Positions 37,087 to 46,693 of a stretch of 64,000 nucleotides of DNA are shown here, one piece after another (position 1 is the first letter of the stretch; every line of letters starts with the position of its first letter). The stretch lies in the NCBI RefSeq assembly GCF_014230305.1, contig NZ_JACLAU010000007.1:93009-157008 (forward strand), read 5' to 3'. The stretch comes from Novosphingobium aerophilum. GTDB lineage: Bacteria; Pseudomonadota; Alphaproteobacteria; Sphingomonadales; Sphingomonadaceae. The translations under genes and the position numbers were made by a program. Below the pieces are notes generated by a model. It made no database searches. It was given only the letters and a program-made list of their open reading frames with translations, and was not told where the DNA came from.

Positions 37087-37806
37087 TCAGGCTGCCGCCG
37101 CATCGGTAGTTGCCGAGGACAGGTACTGGTCGCGCTCGGCCAGCCACAGGCCCGCGAAGTCGACCTCCTGCCAGTTGTCGAACCACGGGCCGCCGTTGGT
37201 GTAATGGATGGCCGCCGGAACCTTGTCCGGCCGCGGGTATTCGCCCTCAAGGAAATTCCAGTGCAGCGGCAGGCTGCCGATTGCCGCCGGATCGGAAATC
37301 CATTCGAAACGGTGCAGAAACGCCGGGGTCGCCGAATTCACGACATCCGGCGTTAGGGCCTTCACATCAGGGTGAGCGCCGTTGAACAACATGAACGACG
37401 ACCAGTTCTTCCGGGGATAGGCCGTCTGCTTCTTGCCATCCATCTTGACGTCGTTGACCGGAGTGTAATCATGCTGGACGCAATAGACTGCCTTGGTGCC
37501 ATCGAGACCTTCGAACACCGCGTTCACGTCCTGGGTGAACAGGAAATCACAGTCGCAGAACAGGACCCAGTCATTCCTGGCAGCAAGGAACGGCGTCAGG
37601 AAGCGAGTCAGCGAAAACTCGGTCGACGAGAGGGGATCGTAGGGCCGGGTGTAGAGACCAAGCTCGCGCAGCACATCCTGGCGCAGCGGGACGATCTTGA
37701 CCTCCCGGCCGGCGTGCCGCTTCATCGAAAAGCGCGCGACCTGCCACGCAATGTCCTCGCGGCTGTCATAGCCCACGAACACCTTTCGCGATTTATCCGA
37801 ATTCAT
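37087..37806 (-). CDS. Small GT-A glycosyltransferase
   Basis: 239 aa. KVFVGYDSREDIAWQVARFS at the nucleotide site, RFLTPFLAARNDWVLFCDCD with the D-x-D metal motif (CDCDFLF), then YPRKNWSSFMLFNGAHPDVK and a conserved C-terminal IHYTNGGPWFDNW (His as a further metal ligand, as in GT8-like enzymes). Commonly found in surface polysaccharide loci. First gene of minus-strand block A. Donor and acceptor unknown. Confidence 0.8.
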   Translation of the reverse strand: MNSDKSRKVFVGYDSREDIAWQVARFSMKRHAGREVKIVPLRQDVLRELGLYTRPYDPLSSTEFSLTRFLTPFLAARNDWVLFCDCDFLFTQDVNAVFEGLDGTKAVYCVQHDYTPVNDVKMDGKKQTAYPRKNWSSFMLFNGAHPDVKALTPDVVNSATPAFLHRFEWISDPAAIGSLPLHWNFLEGEYPRPDKVPAAIHYTNGGPWFDNWQEVDFAGLWLAERDQYLSSATTDAAAA

Positions 37807-38299
37807 TTAGTATCTTCTCCGTAATCGACGCGCCGCAGCTGAACATGGGCCTGGCACAATCACCCCATCACAGCCATGCCCGCTGTAACCACAGCTTGCC
37901 GAAACCATCTTGGCGTCATAACGCCAACACGGTCCGGGCGCCAGCGCATCCGCTTGCATTCTACGCCAGATCAAGCCACATCAAAGACCTCGGCGGCAAA
38001 AGGGAAAATCGCGACGGATCCAGACCGATTCGTTTGATTGATTCGCCAGACCAATCTCTTGCGCTTGGAGGGAAAGCCATTCCTTGCTCCAGATCAAAGA
38101 TATCCTGGCGGTGCACACGTAATTGCATTTGAGTCAGACCGGCACGCCCGCATGCCGAACTCTGTCGGGAAGGGAAAGGGCGGCTAACTGGCTGTCAGCG
38201 TCGAACCGACTATGCCGCCACGCATTGTCTGGATAAAGTTCGAACCGGATCGGCGTCGGACCGTCAGGATGGCCGGCAAGGATCCCCAAGGAGTTAAGA
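37807..38299. promoter_or_regulatory. 493-bp divergent intergenic region between capsule blocks A and B
   Basis: No protein-coding sequence is supported. It contains the perfect inverted repeat TTGGCGT-CATA-ACGCCAA (37910-37927) about 105 bp upstream of the small glycosyltransferase gene, and it is relatively AT-rich compared with the flanks. AAGGAG at its right end, 6 bases before 38300, is the ribosome-binding site of the dioxygenase gene. Promoters for both blocks should lie here. Confidence 0.5.
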
Positions 38300-39208
38300 A
38301 TGGCCAAGATTGAACGTCACCCGGACGTGGAAGACTACATCCATGAATTGACCCTCGCCCAGATCGAGGCGCGAGGCGGGGTGGCCGATATCTTCGAGGA
38401 AGGGCGGATGATCCTGCTCAAGGACTATCGTTTGGATTTCGATTTCGGCGCGCTCGAGGCTCTCCACAAGTCGATCGACGCGGTTGAGGATATTAGGGTT
38501 CGCAAGTCTTTGAAGAAGCTACAAGCGCCCTACTTCTTCGAAGGAGATCCCCCGACTGGCCAGGGCAATAAGTTGGTGTTTTGTGAGCCGATACGACAGG
38601 CAATATTCGACGTGTTGTGCAAGGGCGACCGTGAAATCTTCAATCGCGTGGGCCGCGCACTCAAGTCCACGCATGAAGAGATCGTGCGAATCTTCGGAAC
38701 ATGCTTCCCCAACTACGATCCGTTCCGCTTTATCCCAAGCGTCCGCCTGACCAGAACTCTGTTCGAGAACCTGCATTGGGACAACCACTCGATCGACGAC
38801 GATTTCCACCAGGCGCGGATCTTCGCAAACCTCGATACGCGCCCACGCATTTGGCACACCAGCTTCCGATTCCCCGAGATGATGAAGCGGCTCTACCGAG
38901 AGCACAGGCTTGATCGGTTTGCCGGCAAGGACCCCAATTTGATGCTGGACTATATCAATGGCGACGTGTTGGGGGGAACCCGCAACACCTGGATGGAAAG
39001 CTTGCCCAAGCACCGCATCGCCTTCGATCCGGGCGAGGTGTGGTTAGGAGAGTCACGCCTGATCTCGCACCAAATCTTCTATGGCGAGAGCGCCATGGTC
39101 TACATGTGGTTCGTCAGGGCCGACACAATGGCCAACGGCGCAAACCGTTTCAATCACCGCATCGACGCCCTGCACCGGGCCATGGCCATTCAGCCTCAGG
39201 CCAGCTAA
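38300..39208 (+). CDS. Kdo-hydroxylase (KdoO)-like Fe(II)/2-oxoglutarate dioxygenase
   Basis: 302 aa with a clear AAGGAG site. The layout follows the Kdo 3-hydroxylase family of lipid A modification: FEEGRMILLKDYRLDF near the N-terminus, the facial triad start H159-x-D161 in FENLHWDNHSIDDD, then ARIFANLDTRPRIWHTSFRF (relatives read LRVFTNVNP...PRVWRVGEPF), INGDVLGGT, and AFDPGEVWLGESRLISHQIF with the distal His257. Known KdoO hydroxylates Kdo in lipopolysaccharide. Because this locus makes abundant CMP-Kdo, a capsule Kdo residue is a likely substrate. No membrane segment, so cytoplasmic. Family assignment is by motif layout from memory, not a search. Confidence 0.6.
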   Translation: MAKIERHPDVEDYIHELTLAQIEARGGVADIFEEGRMILLKDYRLDFDFGALEALHKSIDAVEDIRVRKSLKKLQAPYFFEGDPPTGQGNKLVFCEPIRQAIFDVLCKGDREIFNRVGRALKSTHEEIVRIFGTCFPNYDPFRFIPSVRLTRTLFENLHWDNHSIDDDFHQARIFANLDTRPRIWHTSFRFPEMMKRLYREHRLDRFAGKDPNLMLDYINGDVLGGTRNTWMESLPKHRIAFDPGEVWLGESRLISHQIFYGESAMVYMWFVRADTMANGANRFNHRIDALHRAMAIQPQAS

Positions 39209-39222
39209 TTGCCAAACTGCTG

Positions 39223-39789
39223 ATGCTGATTACGCAATCCTATCGCGCGCTCAACAGAGCACTTCATGCCGGTGGCCAGTTTGGCCTCTATGGTGACAAG
39301 TGGGCGGACCAGATCAGCGGTCTGGTCGAACGGTATGGTGCCGTTTCGATCTTGGACTACGGGTGCGGCCAGGGTTCGCTGGGCCGGGCGCTGGGTCCGA
39401 TCGTGCGTGAGTACGATCCCGCGATTTCGGGGAAGGACGGCGCGCCGGTGCCGGCCGATCTGGTCGTGTGCACCGACGTGCTCGAACACATTGAGCCGGA
39501 ATGCCTGCCCGACGTTCTGGCCCACTTGTATGCCTTGTCCCGTACTGCGTGCTTCGTGGTCATTGCCACCCGGCCGGCGCAGAAACTGCTGGCGGACGGG
39601 CGCAATGCCCACCTGATCGTGGAAGACGATGATTTCTGGCGCGAACGCCTGCTCGAGCATTTCACCGTGCGAGAGTGGGTCCCGCTGGACCGTGAGTTTG
39701 CCGCGGTGCTTGAACCGCTGCGGGGCGTCGCAGCGCTGCGTGGGCTTGCCCGCAAGCTGCGGCGGGAATGGTTCGAACGCCGGACTTGA
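39223..39789 (+). CDS. Class I SAM-dependent methyltransferase
   Basis: 188 aa from the ATG at 39223, 14 bases after the dioxygenase stop. Motif I is SILDYGCGQGSLGRAL, the acidic post-I and motif IV region is DLVVCTDVLEHIEPECLPDV. The short length and C-terminal basic tail (LARKLRREWFERRT) resemble small sugar or SAM methyltransferases in glycan loci. Probably acts on the same residue or chain end as the preceding dioxygenase. Substrate unknown. Confidence 0.82.
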   Translation: MLITQSYRALNRALHAGGQFGLYGDKWADQISGLVERYGAVSILDYGCGQGSLGRALGPIVREYDPAISGKDGAPVPADLVVCTDVLEHIEPECLPDVLAHLYALSRTACFVVIATRPAQKLLADGRNAHLIVEDDDFWRERLLEHFTVREWVPLDREFAAVLEPLRGVAALRGLARKLRREWFERRT

Positions 39790-40266
39790 CGTCGGCATGC
39801 GGGGTTCGTTGCGTGATTGCACGCGCCGTTTCCGCCTCCATCAACCGGCAACGGGGCGGTAGCCATCAGTTGGTCGCGCGGGCAGCCCGAGTGCCCGCAC
39901 GGTGGATTGCCAGAGCGGTCAAACCCTGGAAGACAGTGCCTGGGTCATACTATTGCTGGCGCGCATTCGGGAGGCAGATTTTCATCCGGCCATTATGCCG
40001 ACTGAAGGGTGGCGCTGGTGACTCGATCGCCTCATCCTGTCGCACCGTTCATTGCGCAGAACCGATACCGAAGCATCCCCTGCAAACCGACGAATTTCCT
40101 TGTCCCGCTCCGCACGAGTTGGCAAGGGTCTGTTGTAAGACACAGTTTTGGTAACGCTACATGCTTATCCGGGTAGATGCTGCTCAAAACAGGTTGATAT
40201 GCTGAACAACACCCCTTTGACGGCTACCCGGCTTGGCGCATGACAGGCATCGGGTCATACTGAAGA
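39790..40266. other. 477-bp intergenic region without a supported gene
   Basis: Frames across this stretch are short and lack coding character. It contains inverted repeat arms CCGGGTAG (40169-40176) and CTACCCGG (40224-40231), 47 bp apart, just before the 905-aa gene. It may hold a terminator for the first two genes and a promoter for the coupled run that follows. Confidence 0.45.
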
Positions 40267-42984
40267 ATGTCACGAAGCATATCTCCCGGTCCGCGCAAGC
40301 GGGCAATCCCGGTCTCGCGTCAGGCGTCGGCCACAGCCTCGCGACGCACTGACACCCCCGCAAGGCTGGCGCGGCTCGAGCGCATGCTAGAAGACCTGGC
40401 GGACAGGCAGTCCGCCGAGTTCGCCAGGCTGGCCGCCGCGATCGAGCGGCGCGGGGACCCGGCTATGCCAGCAGGGCCCGCAGCGCCCGCACCAAAAGAA
40501 CGCCCCGCCGCCCTATCGGATCCGGACGAAGTCAAGATCCTGAAGCGCAAGTATCGGCGCGCCCAAGCCGATGCCGTGCGTCTGAAGGAAGAGCTGGCCG
40601 AGGCGCAGCGGCAAGACGAAGTCAAGATCCTGAAGCGCAAGTATCGGCGCGCCCAAGCCGATGCCGTGCGTCTGAAGGAAGAGCTGGCCGAGGCGCAGCG
40701 GCAACTCGCACAGGCGATGGCCTCGACGGAACCCATGCGCACGCGCATCAGACACGCGGTCAAGCGCAGTCTGGAAAGTATGGCTCGGCAGATTCCGGGT
40801 GGCAAGCGCAGGCTGGACCGTAGCCGGCAACGCCGTGAGCTCGCGCTCATCACCTCGTCCGACCTGTTCGACGCGGCATGGTACCTCGATACCTATCCGG
40901 ATATCGCCGAGGCCGGGCTGGATCCTGCAGCGCATTATCTGAAATCGGGTTGGCAGGAGACCCGCGATCCGGGGCCGGATTTCAGCACCAGCGGTTACCT
41001 GAAAGCCAATCGCGACGTGGCGCGAAGCGGGATCAACCCCCTGCTCCACTACATCGAACACGGCATGAGCGAGGGCCGCTCGGTCGGCGTCGGCGTGCGG
41101 CCTCAGGTCGCTCGCAGCACCGAAATCTTTGCGCCTCCTGCGCCGTGTGTCCAGTTCGCCTTTGCGCGCGCGGACACCATCCGGTGGCAGCGCAGCCACG
41201 CGCTCCTGCGGTCTTGCCCGGATCCGGTAACAGTGGACGGGTTGGCGGTGGGCCGGGCACTGTGCTCCCCCGACGTTTTGGACGCCCTCGCTCAGCGGTT
41301 GACGCAGCTGACCGGTTGCACACCGGTCATCGCCGGACCGGTGGCCGAAGCCGGGGCGCCGCCGATCGGGCACGCCACGCCAGAAATGGTCGACGCGTGG
41401 TTCTTGCGCCAGACCATGCTCCGCATGAACTGGAGCGGGGTTGGCGGCGAGGCGCGTATCGTTCGAGCGATGCAGTGGACTGCGGCTGGCGGGGTCAGTC
41501 TGGTCGGCGAAGGACTGGTGAGCGGGTCGCTGAGCTTCATCGATCTCGAGCTTCGCACGGCTCTGCACCCCCTCCTGCTGATTTTCGCAACGCCTGATGG
41601 GATCGTCGTCGGGGCCGACCTGTTGAGCTTCCCGTCGCTCTGCCGCGGCGGTCTGCACCACGCAGAACTGGGACCGCCCTGCGGCACCGAGGCAGGCGGC
41701 CATCGGTCGCTGGTCGTCCGCTCACGGGCCCTCGAAGACGCATGGGCGGCGACTGCAGGCGATGACCGTTCGCCCTTGCTGCGCAACCTCCGCATCAACC
41801 TTGCGGCGAGCGACGGTGCGGAACCTGTCCTTCAGAACGACCTGCAGTCGTGGCTGGCCGACGTCATGCAGATTGGCCTGGCGGAGCCGATAGGTCCCAG
41901 CGATGGCAACCCCAAGGTCGTCGCCTTCCTGGCTGACAAGGCTTGCGCCAGCCCCGTCCATGCCACCGGGCGACGGAGCGCTGCCACTGGCACGCTCGAA
42001 CTGTCGGCAGATTGCTTTCCTACGATCGGCATCCTGGTTGCCAGCGCCACCGAACATGCTTCGGCCCCATCGGATCAAGTTGCCGTTTCGCTGATCTGCA
42101 CGACCGAAGATCCGGCGCTTGGCGCTCTTGCGGCGATCCTTCCCCCATGCTGCCCCAACCTCGAGGTTGAAAAGCCCCTTGCGGCAGATCGACTGTGGCC
42201 ACTCCTGCTGGGCGCCTGCCCGCCGCGCGGAGTGCCGGGAGCAATCCGATGCGACGGGATCGTGCGAGCGGATGCCCGCCTGCTCGAGCCGACAGCACAG
42301 AGCGTTGCGCTGCTTGGCGAATCGCCGCGATCAGCGGCTGTGACCCTGGTACTCGCACCAGCCCAGTGGGCAGAGGATGGCCTGGCTGCTGCGATGCTGG
42401 CTCTCGCCAGGCAATCTGGCGCAGAGATCGCGGAAGTATGCTGTCTCGGCCAGGCTGAGGCGGGGTCGATGCGACTGATCGAGCTTGCGCTCAACGTGCC
42501 GGTACGGTCCGTCTTCGACACGCCCGGAGTCCTGCGCGAACTGCGCACGGAACTGGTTCTCTACCTTGGCACCGGCGTTGTGCTCCACGATCATCGAACG
42601 CTTGCGGTCCTGTCGGATCTCGTTCTGCGCAATGGCATCGTCGGAGCCGCTTGTCCGCTGCTAGCCCACTCTCGACAAGGCCGAGACTGGTCGCTAGCGG
42701 TAGCAGACGCGGGCACCGCCATCTGCGGGTCTGCCTCGATCGAACTGGCCTCGGAGATTACGCGTCTCTGGGACTCGATCATGCCGGTGGCAACGCTTCC
42801 GGACGACCTCTGGCTGGCTCGACGGCAGGCCCTCTCAGGATCGGATCCAGTGCACGGCATGCAGATTCTGACCACGCAATTGACGGCAAGCTACCACGGT
42901 TCACGCAATCCGGCCGAGGCGAAGATCGACATCATGCTGCCACCAGCCAGTCAGGCACTCGAGCTGGCGAGGTGGCTGGCGTGA
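40267..42984 (+). CDS. Large capsule-locus protein with coiled coil, DPxxHY repeats and glycosyltransferase-like C-terminus
   Basis: 905 aa, no signal peptide. Residues 32-62 and 85-150 are charged coiled coil, the latter doubled by an exact 30-residue repeat (87-116 and 117-146). Residues 198-272 hold two copies of a motif seen beside rhizobial and other surface glycosyltransferases: FDAAWYLDTYPDIAEAGLDP then AAHYLKSGWQETRDP, and YLKANRDVARSGINPLLHYI then EHGMSEGRS. The remaining 600 aa are unfamiliar; near the C-terminus VLYLGTGVVLHDHRTLAVLS resembles a degenerate GT2 donor site. It is probably an atypical or scaffold-type glycosyltransferase. It is coupled to the next gene by GTGA. Confidence 0.65.
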   Translation: MSRSISPGPRKRAIPVSRQASATASRRTDTPARLARLERMLEDLADRQSAEFARLAAAIERRGDPAMPAGPAAPAPKERPAALSDPDEVKILKRKYRRAQADAVRLKEELAEAQRQDEVKILKRKYRRAQADAVRLKEELAEAQRQLAQAMASTEPMRTRIRHAVKRSLESMARQIPGGKRRLDRSRQRRELALITSSDLFDAAWYLDTYPDIAEAGLDPAAHYLKSGWQETRDPGPDFSTSGYLKANRDVARSGINPLLHYIEHGMSEGRSVGVGVRPQVARSTEIFAPPAPCVQFAFARADTIRWQRSHALLRSCPDPVTVDGLAVGRALCSPDVLDALAQRLTQLTGCTPVIAGPVAEAGAPPIGHATPEMVDAWFLRQTMLRMNWSGVGGEARIVRAMQWTAAGGVSLVGEGLVSGSLSFIDLELRTALHPLLLIFATPDGIVVGADLLSFPSLCRGGLHHAELGPPCGTEAGGHRSLVVRSRALEDAWAATAGDDRSPLLRNLRINLAASDGAEPVLQNDLQSWLADVMQIGLAEPIGPSDGNPKVVAFLADKACASPVHATGRRSAATGTLELSADCFPTIGILVASATEHASAPSDQVAVSLICTTEDPALGALAAILPPCCPNLEVEKPLAADRLWPLLLGACPPRGVPGAIRCDGIVRADARLLEPTAQSVALLGESPRSAAVTLVLAPAQWAEDGLAAAMLALARQSGAEIAEVCCLGQAEAGSMRLIELALNVPVRSVFDTPGVLRELRTELVLYLGTGVVLHDHRTLAVLSDLVLRNGIVGAACPLLAHSRQGRDWSLAVADAGTAICGSASIELASEITRLWDSIMPVATLPDDLWLARRQALSGSDPVHGMQILTTQLTASYHGSRNPAEAKIDIMLPPASQALELARWLA
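40525..40704 (+). repeat. Exact 90-bp in-frame tandem duplication
   Basis: The 90 bases at 40525-40614 are repeated without a mismatch at 40615-40704, adding one 30-residue coiled-coil unit (DEVKILKRKYRRAQADAVRL and ten more residues). Identity at every synonymous position means a very recent duplication or a copy-number-variable repeat. It could also be an assembly artefact. Confidence 0.95.
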
Positions 42985-44474
42985 AGCTGGTCGTCCTGAT
43001 CCCGTCGTCGGACTATCTCGGCAATGCCGGTGCCCGCATTCGCTACGCCCGGATCCGGGAGGAGTGTACCGCGCTGGGAAGCAGTGTGACGCTCATGCCG
43101 ATCGACGAGTTCGAGGCCGGCGTGACCCCGTGCACCGCCATCCTGATCAGCAAGTGCCATGATGCCCGGGCGGTGGTCAGTGCGATTCGGGCGCGGGAGC
43201 ACGGCATCCTGGTGGGCGTGGACCTGTTTGACGACTACTTCAGCCAGACGCGCGACAGCCGGATGGCGCGGTACCGCAACTGGCTGGCCCAGCTGGCCCC
43301 GCACCTGTCCTTCGCACTCGCCTCCACGGAAACCATGGCTAACGTGGTCCGCTCCTATCGGGCGGACTTACCCGTCCACGTCATGAACGACCCCTCGCCG
43401 CCGGTCGACCCCGCCCGAATGGCAGAGATCCTTCACGACAAGCAGCAAGCCTTCCGCGATCGCCAGACCCTGGAGATCTGCTGGTTCGGCATGGGCACCA
43501 ATCCACACTTCCCGGTGGGAATCCATGATCTGGCGGCGTTTGGCGGCGCGCTGGAAGGCATCGTGCGGCATGGCATTTCTCCACGGGTCACGATCCTGAC
43601 CAATGCCCATGGCCTGCGCGCCAACGATCTGGCGGCACTGCAGCAATTGCCTGCGCCGGTTAAGGTGGAACCTTGGTCCGAGGCGCGCGAGGCCGAGGTG
43701 CTCGAGCGCGCCCACGTAGCCTTCATCCCGGTGAACGCGCAAAGTTTCAGCGTCGCCAAATCGCTGAACCGCGCCTGGACTGCGCTTGTGGCCGGCTGTC
43801 AGGTGCTGTCGGCCGGCTTTCCGCTCTACGAAGCGCTCATGCCGATGATCTATCGCAACGTCGATGCCTTGCTGACCGACCTTGCGGAGGACCAGGCCAA
43901 GCTGCGGCCGCAGACCATTGCGCAGTTGGCGGCCCTCAACGATGCGGTCGGTTCGGCTGCGCAAGAGGCGGCAAGGCTGCGTGACTTTCTTGTGAGCCTC
44001 GCTGCAGACCGGAGCCTGACTTCGGGCGGATTGCTGGCGCTGGTGCACGGCGCCTCAACCAGCGGAGCGGTTCACAAGTTCGCTCAGCGCCACGCCGCGC
44101 TGACGATCCGCAGTCCGTTCTGTCCCGCTGAGCTGGGTTACGACATCGTGTTCTGGGGCCGGCATCCTGGGGCCCCGCTGCACATCCTGGTCGGGGAGCG
44201 TGCCCGCACCCTGGCAGAACAGCGCGGCTGTTACGTGCTTGTCCCGGCGGGCCGTATTGCGGGCCGCCCGGTCTGGTCGCTCCCGGATTGCCCTCCCGTC
44301 GAGGAACTGCCCGGAAACTGGTCCGGAGTCCCGGTAGCCGCCCAGATCGTTGCCTATCCGTCGGTGCTCCGGGCTATCCAGCAGACACTGGCAGCGCTGT
44401 TCGGATCGATCGAACTGGTAACGGCCGAGAACTCGGCCTGGCCCTTTGCCCTTCACGCCAGAGCCCAGACATGA
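42981..44474 (+). CDS. GT-B-like glycosyltransferase with C-terminal extension
   Basis: 497 aa from a GTG at 42981 overlapping the previous stop (GTGA). The N-terminal lobe reads KLVVLIPSSDYLGNAGARIR (typical glycine-rich acceptor site) and GVDLFDDYFSQTRDSRMARY; the second lobe has LEICWFGMGTNPHFPVGIHD, VKVEPWSEAREAEVLERAHV, FIPVNAQSFSVAKSLNRAWT. This is the layout of GT4-like transferases lacking a strict E-x7-E. Residues from about 370 form an additional domain of unknown role. Stop and next ATG overlap (ATGA). Confidence 0.7.
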   Translation: MKLVVLIPSSDYLGNAGARIRYARIREECTALGSSVTLMPIDEFEAGVTPCTAILISKCHDARAVVSAIRAREHGILVGVDLFDDYFSQTRDSRMARYRNWLAQLAPHLSFALASTETMANVVRSYRADLPVHVMNDPSPPVDPARMAEILHDKQQAFRDRQTLEICWFGMGTNPHFPVGIHDLAAFGGALEGIVRHGISPRVTILTNAHGLRANDLAALQQLPAPVKVEPWSEAREAEVLERAHVAFIPVNAQSFSVAKSLNRAWTALVAGCQVLSAGFPLYEALMPMIYRNVDALLTDLAEDQAKLRPQTIAQLAALNDAVGSAAQEAARLRDFLVSLAADRSLTSGGLLALVHGASTSGAVHKFAQRHAALTIRSPFCPAELGYDIVFWGRHPGAPLHILVGERARTLAEQRGCYVLVPAGRIAGRPVWSLPDCPPVEELPGNWSGVPVAAQIVAYPSVLRAIQQTLAALFGSIELVTAENSAWPFALHARAQT

Positions 44475-46693
44475 ACCTGCGCGCCGTTTTTCTGCTTAAT
44501 CTGGTTCAGGATGTGAACATTCTGCGCCCGCTCGTCCACATGGCACGGGAGTCGCATGGCTACACGCCGGTCCTGCTGATTTCGGCCCAGTTCTTCGGCC
44601 GGGATCGGCTGGGCATCTGGCGTAACGAAATCGACGAGATCTGCGCCGCCACGGGGGCGAGCCAGCACGTCTACAACAATGAGTTCGAGGCTTTCGAACA
44701 CCTTGGCGGGAGCGGGATTATCTTTGCGGGGAGCGAATCCCATCTCCCTGCACACATCACCACGCATAATGTTTTCCGTTACGCGCCAGCGACGTATCTG
44801 AGGGTGACGCTGCAGCATGGCTACGAGTGCGTAGGCTTCCGCCATAGTGCAGACCACACGCTTGCGCATGGCCCCACAGCAACCTTTGGCGCCGATCTGA
44901 TATGCGCATGGTTTGACCGCGAACACCTGACCGCACTGGATCTGAGCCAGGCGGGAAAGGTGGTGGTGACCGGTCCTTCGGCGCTCTTGCAAATGCCGAC
45001 AGACAGTGTAACGCGCGCGCCTCAGGCGCCTGGGATTGTCTGCGAGAACCTGCATTCCGTGCGCTTACGCATGGCTGGCAACTTCAAGCTGGAGTTCGTC
45101 GATGCCTTCGCCACGTTCTGCAATCAGTTGGCCCAGCGCGACCAGCGGGTGGTGCTCCGGCCGCATCCCGGTGGGCAGTATGTGCTGAAGAACAAGGTGC
45201 CGCTGCCGCGCAACGCGCTGATCAACAATGCGCCGATGTACAGGCTGGACATGCGGCAGTTCGCCTACGGGATTTCGGCGCCATCGTCGGTGCTGGTCGA
45301 CATGGTCCTTGCGGGGATCCCGACTGCCGTCTGGACCGACCGCGATGGCGCCATGGATGCCTCCTCTTATGCCGGGCTCCACACGGTCTCAGGGCCTGGC
45401 GACTGGCTAGACTTTGCGACTTCGGCACAAGCGGATCCCGCCCCCTACCTCGAGCGGCAGCAACTGTTCCTGAAGCGGAGCGGCATGCCGCTTGATCCGG
45501 CGGACGTCTTCGCGCGCTACTCGGAGATCTTCACGGCCGCCAACCGGCTGCGACTTGCCAATCCGGGGGCTGCGCGGGAGCGAGAACGGATCCTGTTTGT
45601 TGCCAACGGCAATGTACCGACCCTGCAACTCAGTTTCGAAAAGCCGCTCGCCGCAGCCGTTGCACGCGGCGAACTCGTAACGTGCCTGATTACCGAGCCC
45701 GAACTCCGCGCCAACATGGAAACCGGGACACTCGACGCCTGGCTGTCGACCACACTGGCCAGCTTCGATCCCACGCAAATCGTTTTCTGCCGCTACAGTG
45801 GCCCAGGCGGCGCGCAGATCATCGACTGGGCGCGGGCTGAACAGGTCCCGGTTCTGTACCATATCGACGACGACCTGCTGGCCATCCCCAAAGATATCGG
45901 CGAGCGCAAACACGCCCTGCATAATGCGCCGGAGAGACTTGAGGCGGTCCGCCTTTTGCTCGGTGCAGCCGACCTGGTCTATGTTTCGACCGAAGCGCTG
46001 AAAATGCGCCTTGCCGAACAGGTCCCCGACGCTCAGTTGCAGGCTGGAGCGATCTACTGTTCGGGGAACGTGATTCGTCGACCGGTACCGGGGCCGGCGC
46101 GAAAGGTCGGGTACATGGCGAGTGCGGATCACGCACACAACCTGACCATGATCATGCCGGCCATCGTATCCCTGCTTGATCGCAACCCGGAAGTGGTCTT
46201 CGAGTTGTTTGGCTCGATACCCTGCCCGCCCGAGCTCGAGCGGTTCGGGAAGCGCATCTCCACTGCACCGCCGATCGCCAACTACGAACACTTTCTCCAG
46301 GAGTTCGCCCGGCTGGAGTGGGATATCGGAATCTGCCCGCTGACGCCGATCCCGTTCAACCTGATGAAGGCCAACACCAAATGGGTGGAATACACCTCCG
46401 CCGGAGCTGCCGTTGTCGCCAGCCGGGGCGGAGTGTACGATGAATGCTGCGCTGACGGCGCAGGGCGACTGGCGGGTACGACGGAAGAATGGCTTGAAGC
46501 CCTTGAACTGCTCGTTCGCGACGAAGGCGCCCGCCTGGCGCAGGTCAAGCACGCGCAGCAGAAACTCGAGGAGAGCTACAGCCTGTCGCAATTGCGCGAA
46601 CAGGTCCTAGCAATCCTTGGCGATTGTCGAAATCGGGCTGCGTTGAGGGCCCCAAGCGCACACCAGCAGGGGATGGTAACCACTGATGCATGA
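44471..46693 (+). CDS. Two-domain glycosyltransferase fusion
   Basis: 740 aa from the ATG at 44471. N-terminal module (about 1-365): a CDP-glycerol-transferase/KpsS-like GT-B outline with [35 protein letters not shown] and [21 protein letters not shown]-terminal module (about 375-740): a GT4-like domain with [73 protein letters not shown] and [20 protein letters not shown]. Such fusions usually add two successive sugars of a repeat unit. The last 8 bp overlap kdsA copy 2. Confidence 0.75.
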   Translation: MNLRAVFLLNLVQDVNILRPLVHMARESHGYTPVLLISAQFFGRDRLGIWRNEIDEICAATGASQHVYNNEFEAFEHLGGSGIIFAGSESHLPAHITTHNVFRYAPATYLRVTLQHGYECVGFRHSADHTLAHGPTATFGADLICAWFDREHLTALDLSQAGKVVVTGPSALLQMPTDSVTRAPQAPGIVCENLHSVRLRMAGNFKLEFVDAFATFCNQLAQRDQRVVLRPHPGGQYVLKNKVPLPRNALINNAPMYRLDMRQFAYGISAPSSVLVDMVLAGIPTAVWTDRDGAMDASSYAGLHTVSGPGDWLDFATSAQADPAPYLERQQLFLKRSGMPLDPADVFARYSEIFTAANRLRLANPGAARERERILFVANGNVPTLQLSFEKPLAAAVARGELVTCLITEPELRANMETGTLDAWLSTTLASFDPTQIVFCRYSGPGGAQIIDWARAEQVPVLYHIDDDLLAIPKDIGERKHALHNAPERLEAVRLLLGAADLVYVSTEALKMRLAEQVPDAQLQAGAIYCSGNVIRRPVPGPARKVGYMASADHAHNLTMIMPAIVSLLDRNPEVVFELFGSIPCPPELERFGKRISTAPPIANYEHFLQEFARLEWDIGICPLTPIPFNLMKANTKWVEYTSAGAAVVASRGGVYDECCADGAGRLAGTTEEWLEALELLVRDEGARLAQVKHAQQKLEESYSLSQLREQVLAILGDCRNRAALRAPSAHQQGMVTTDA

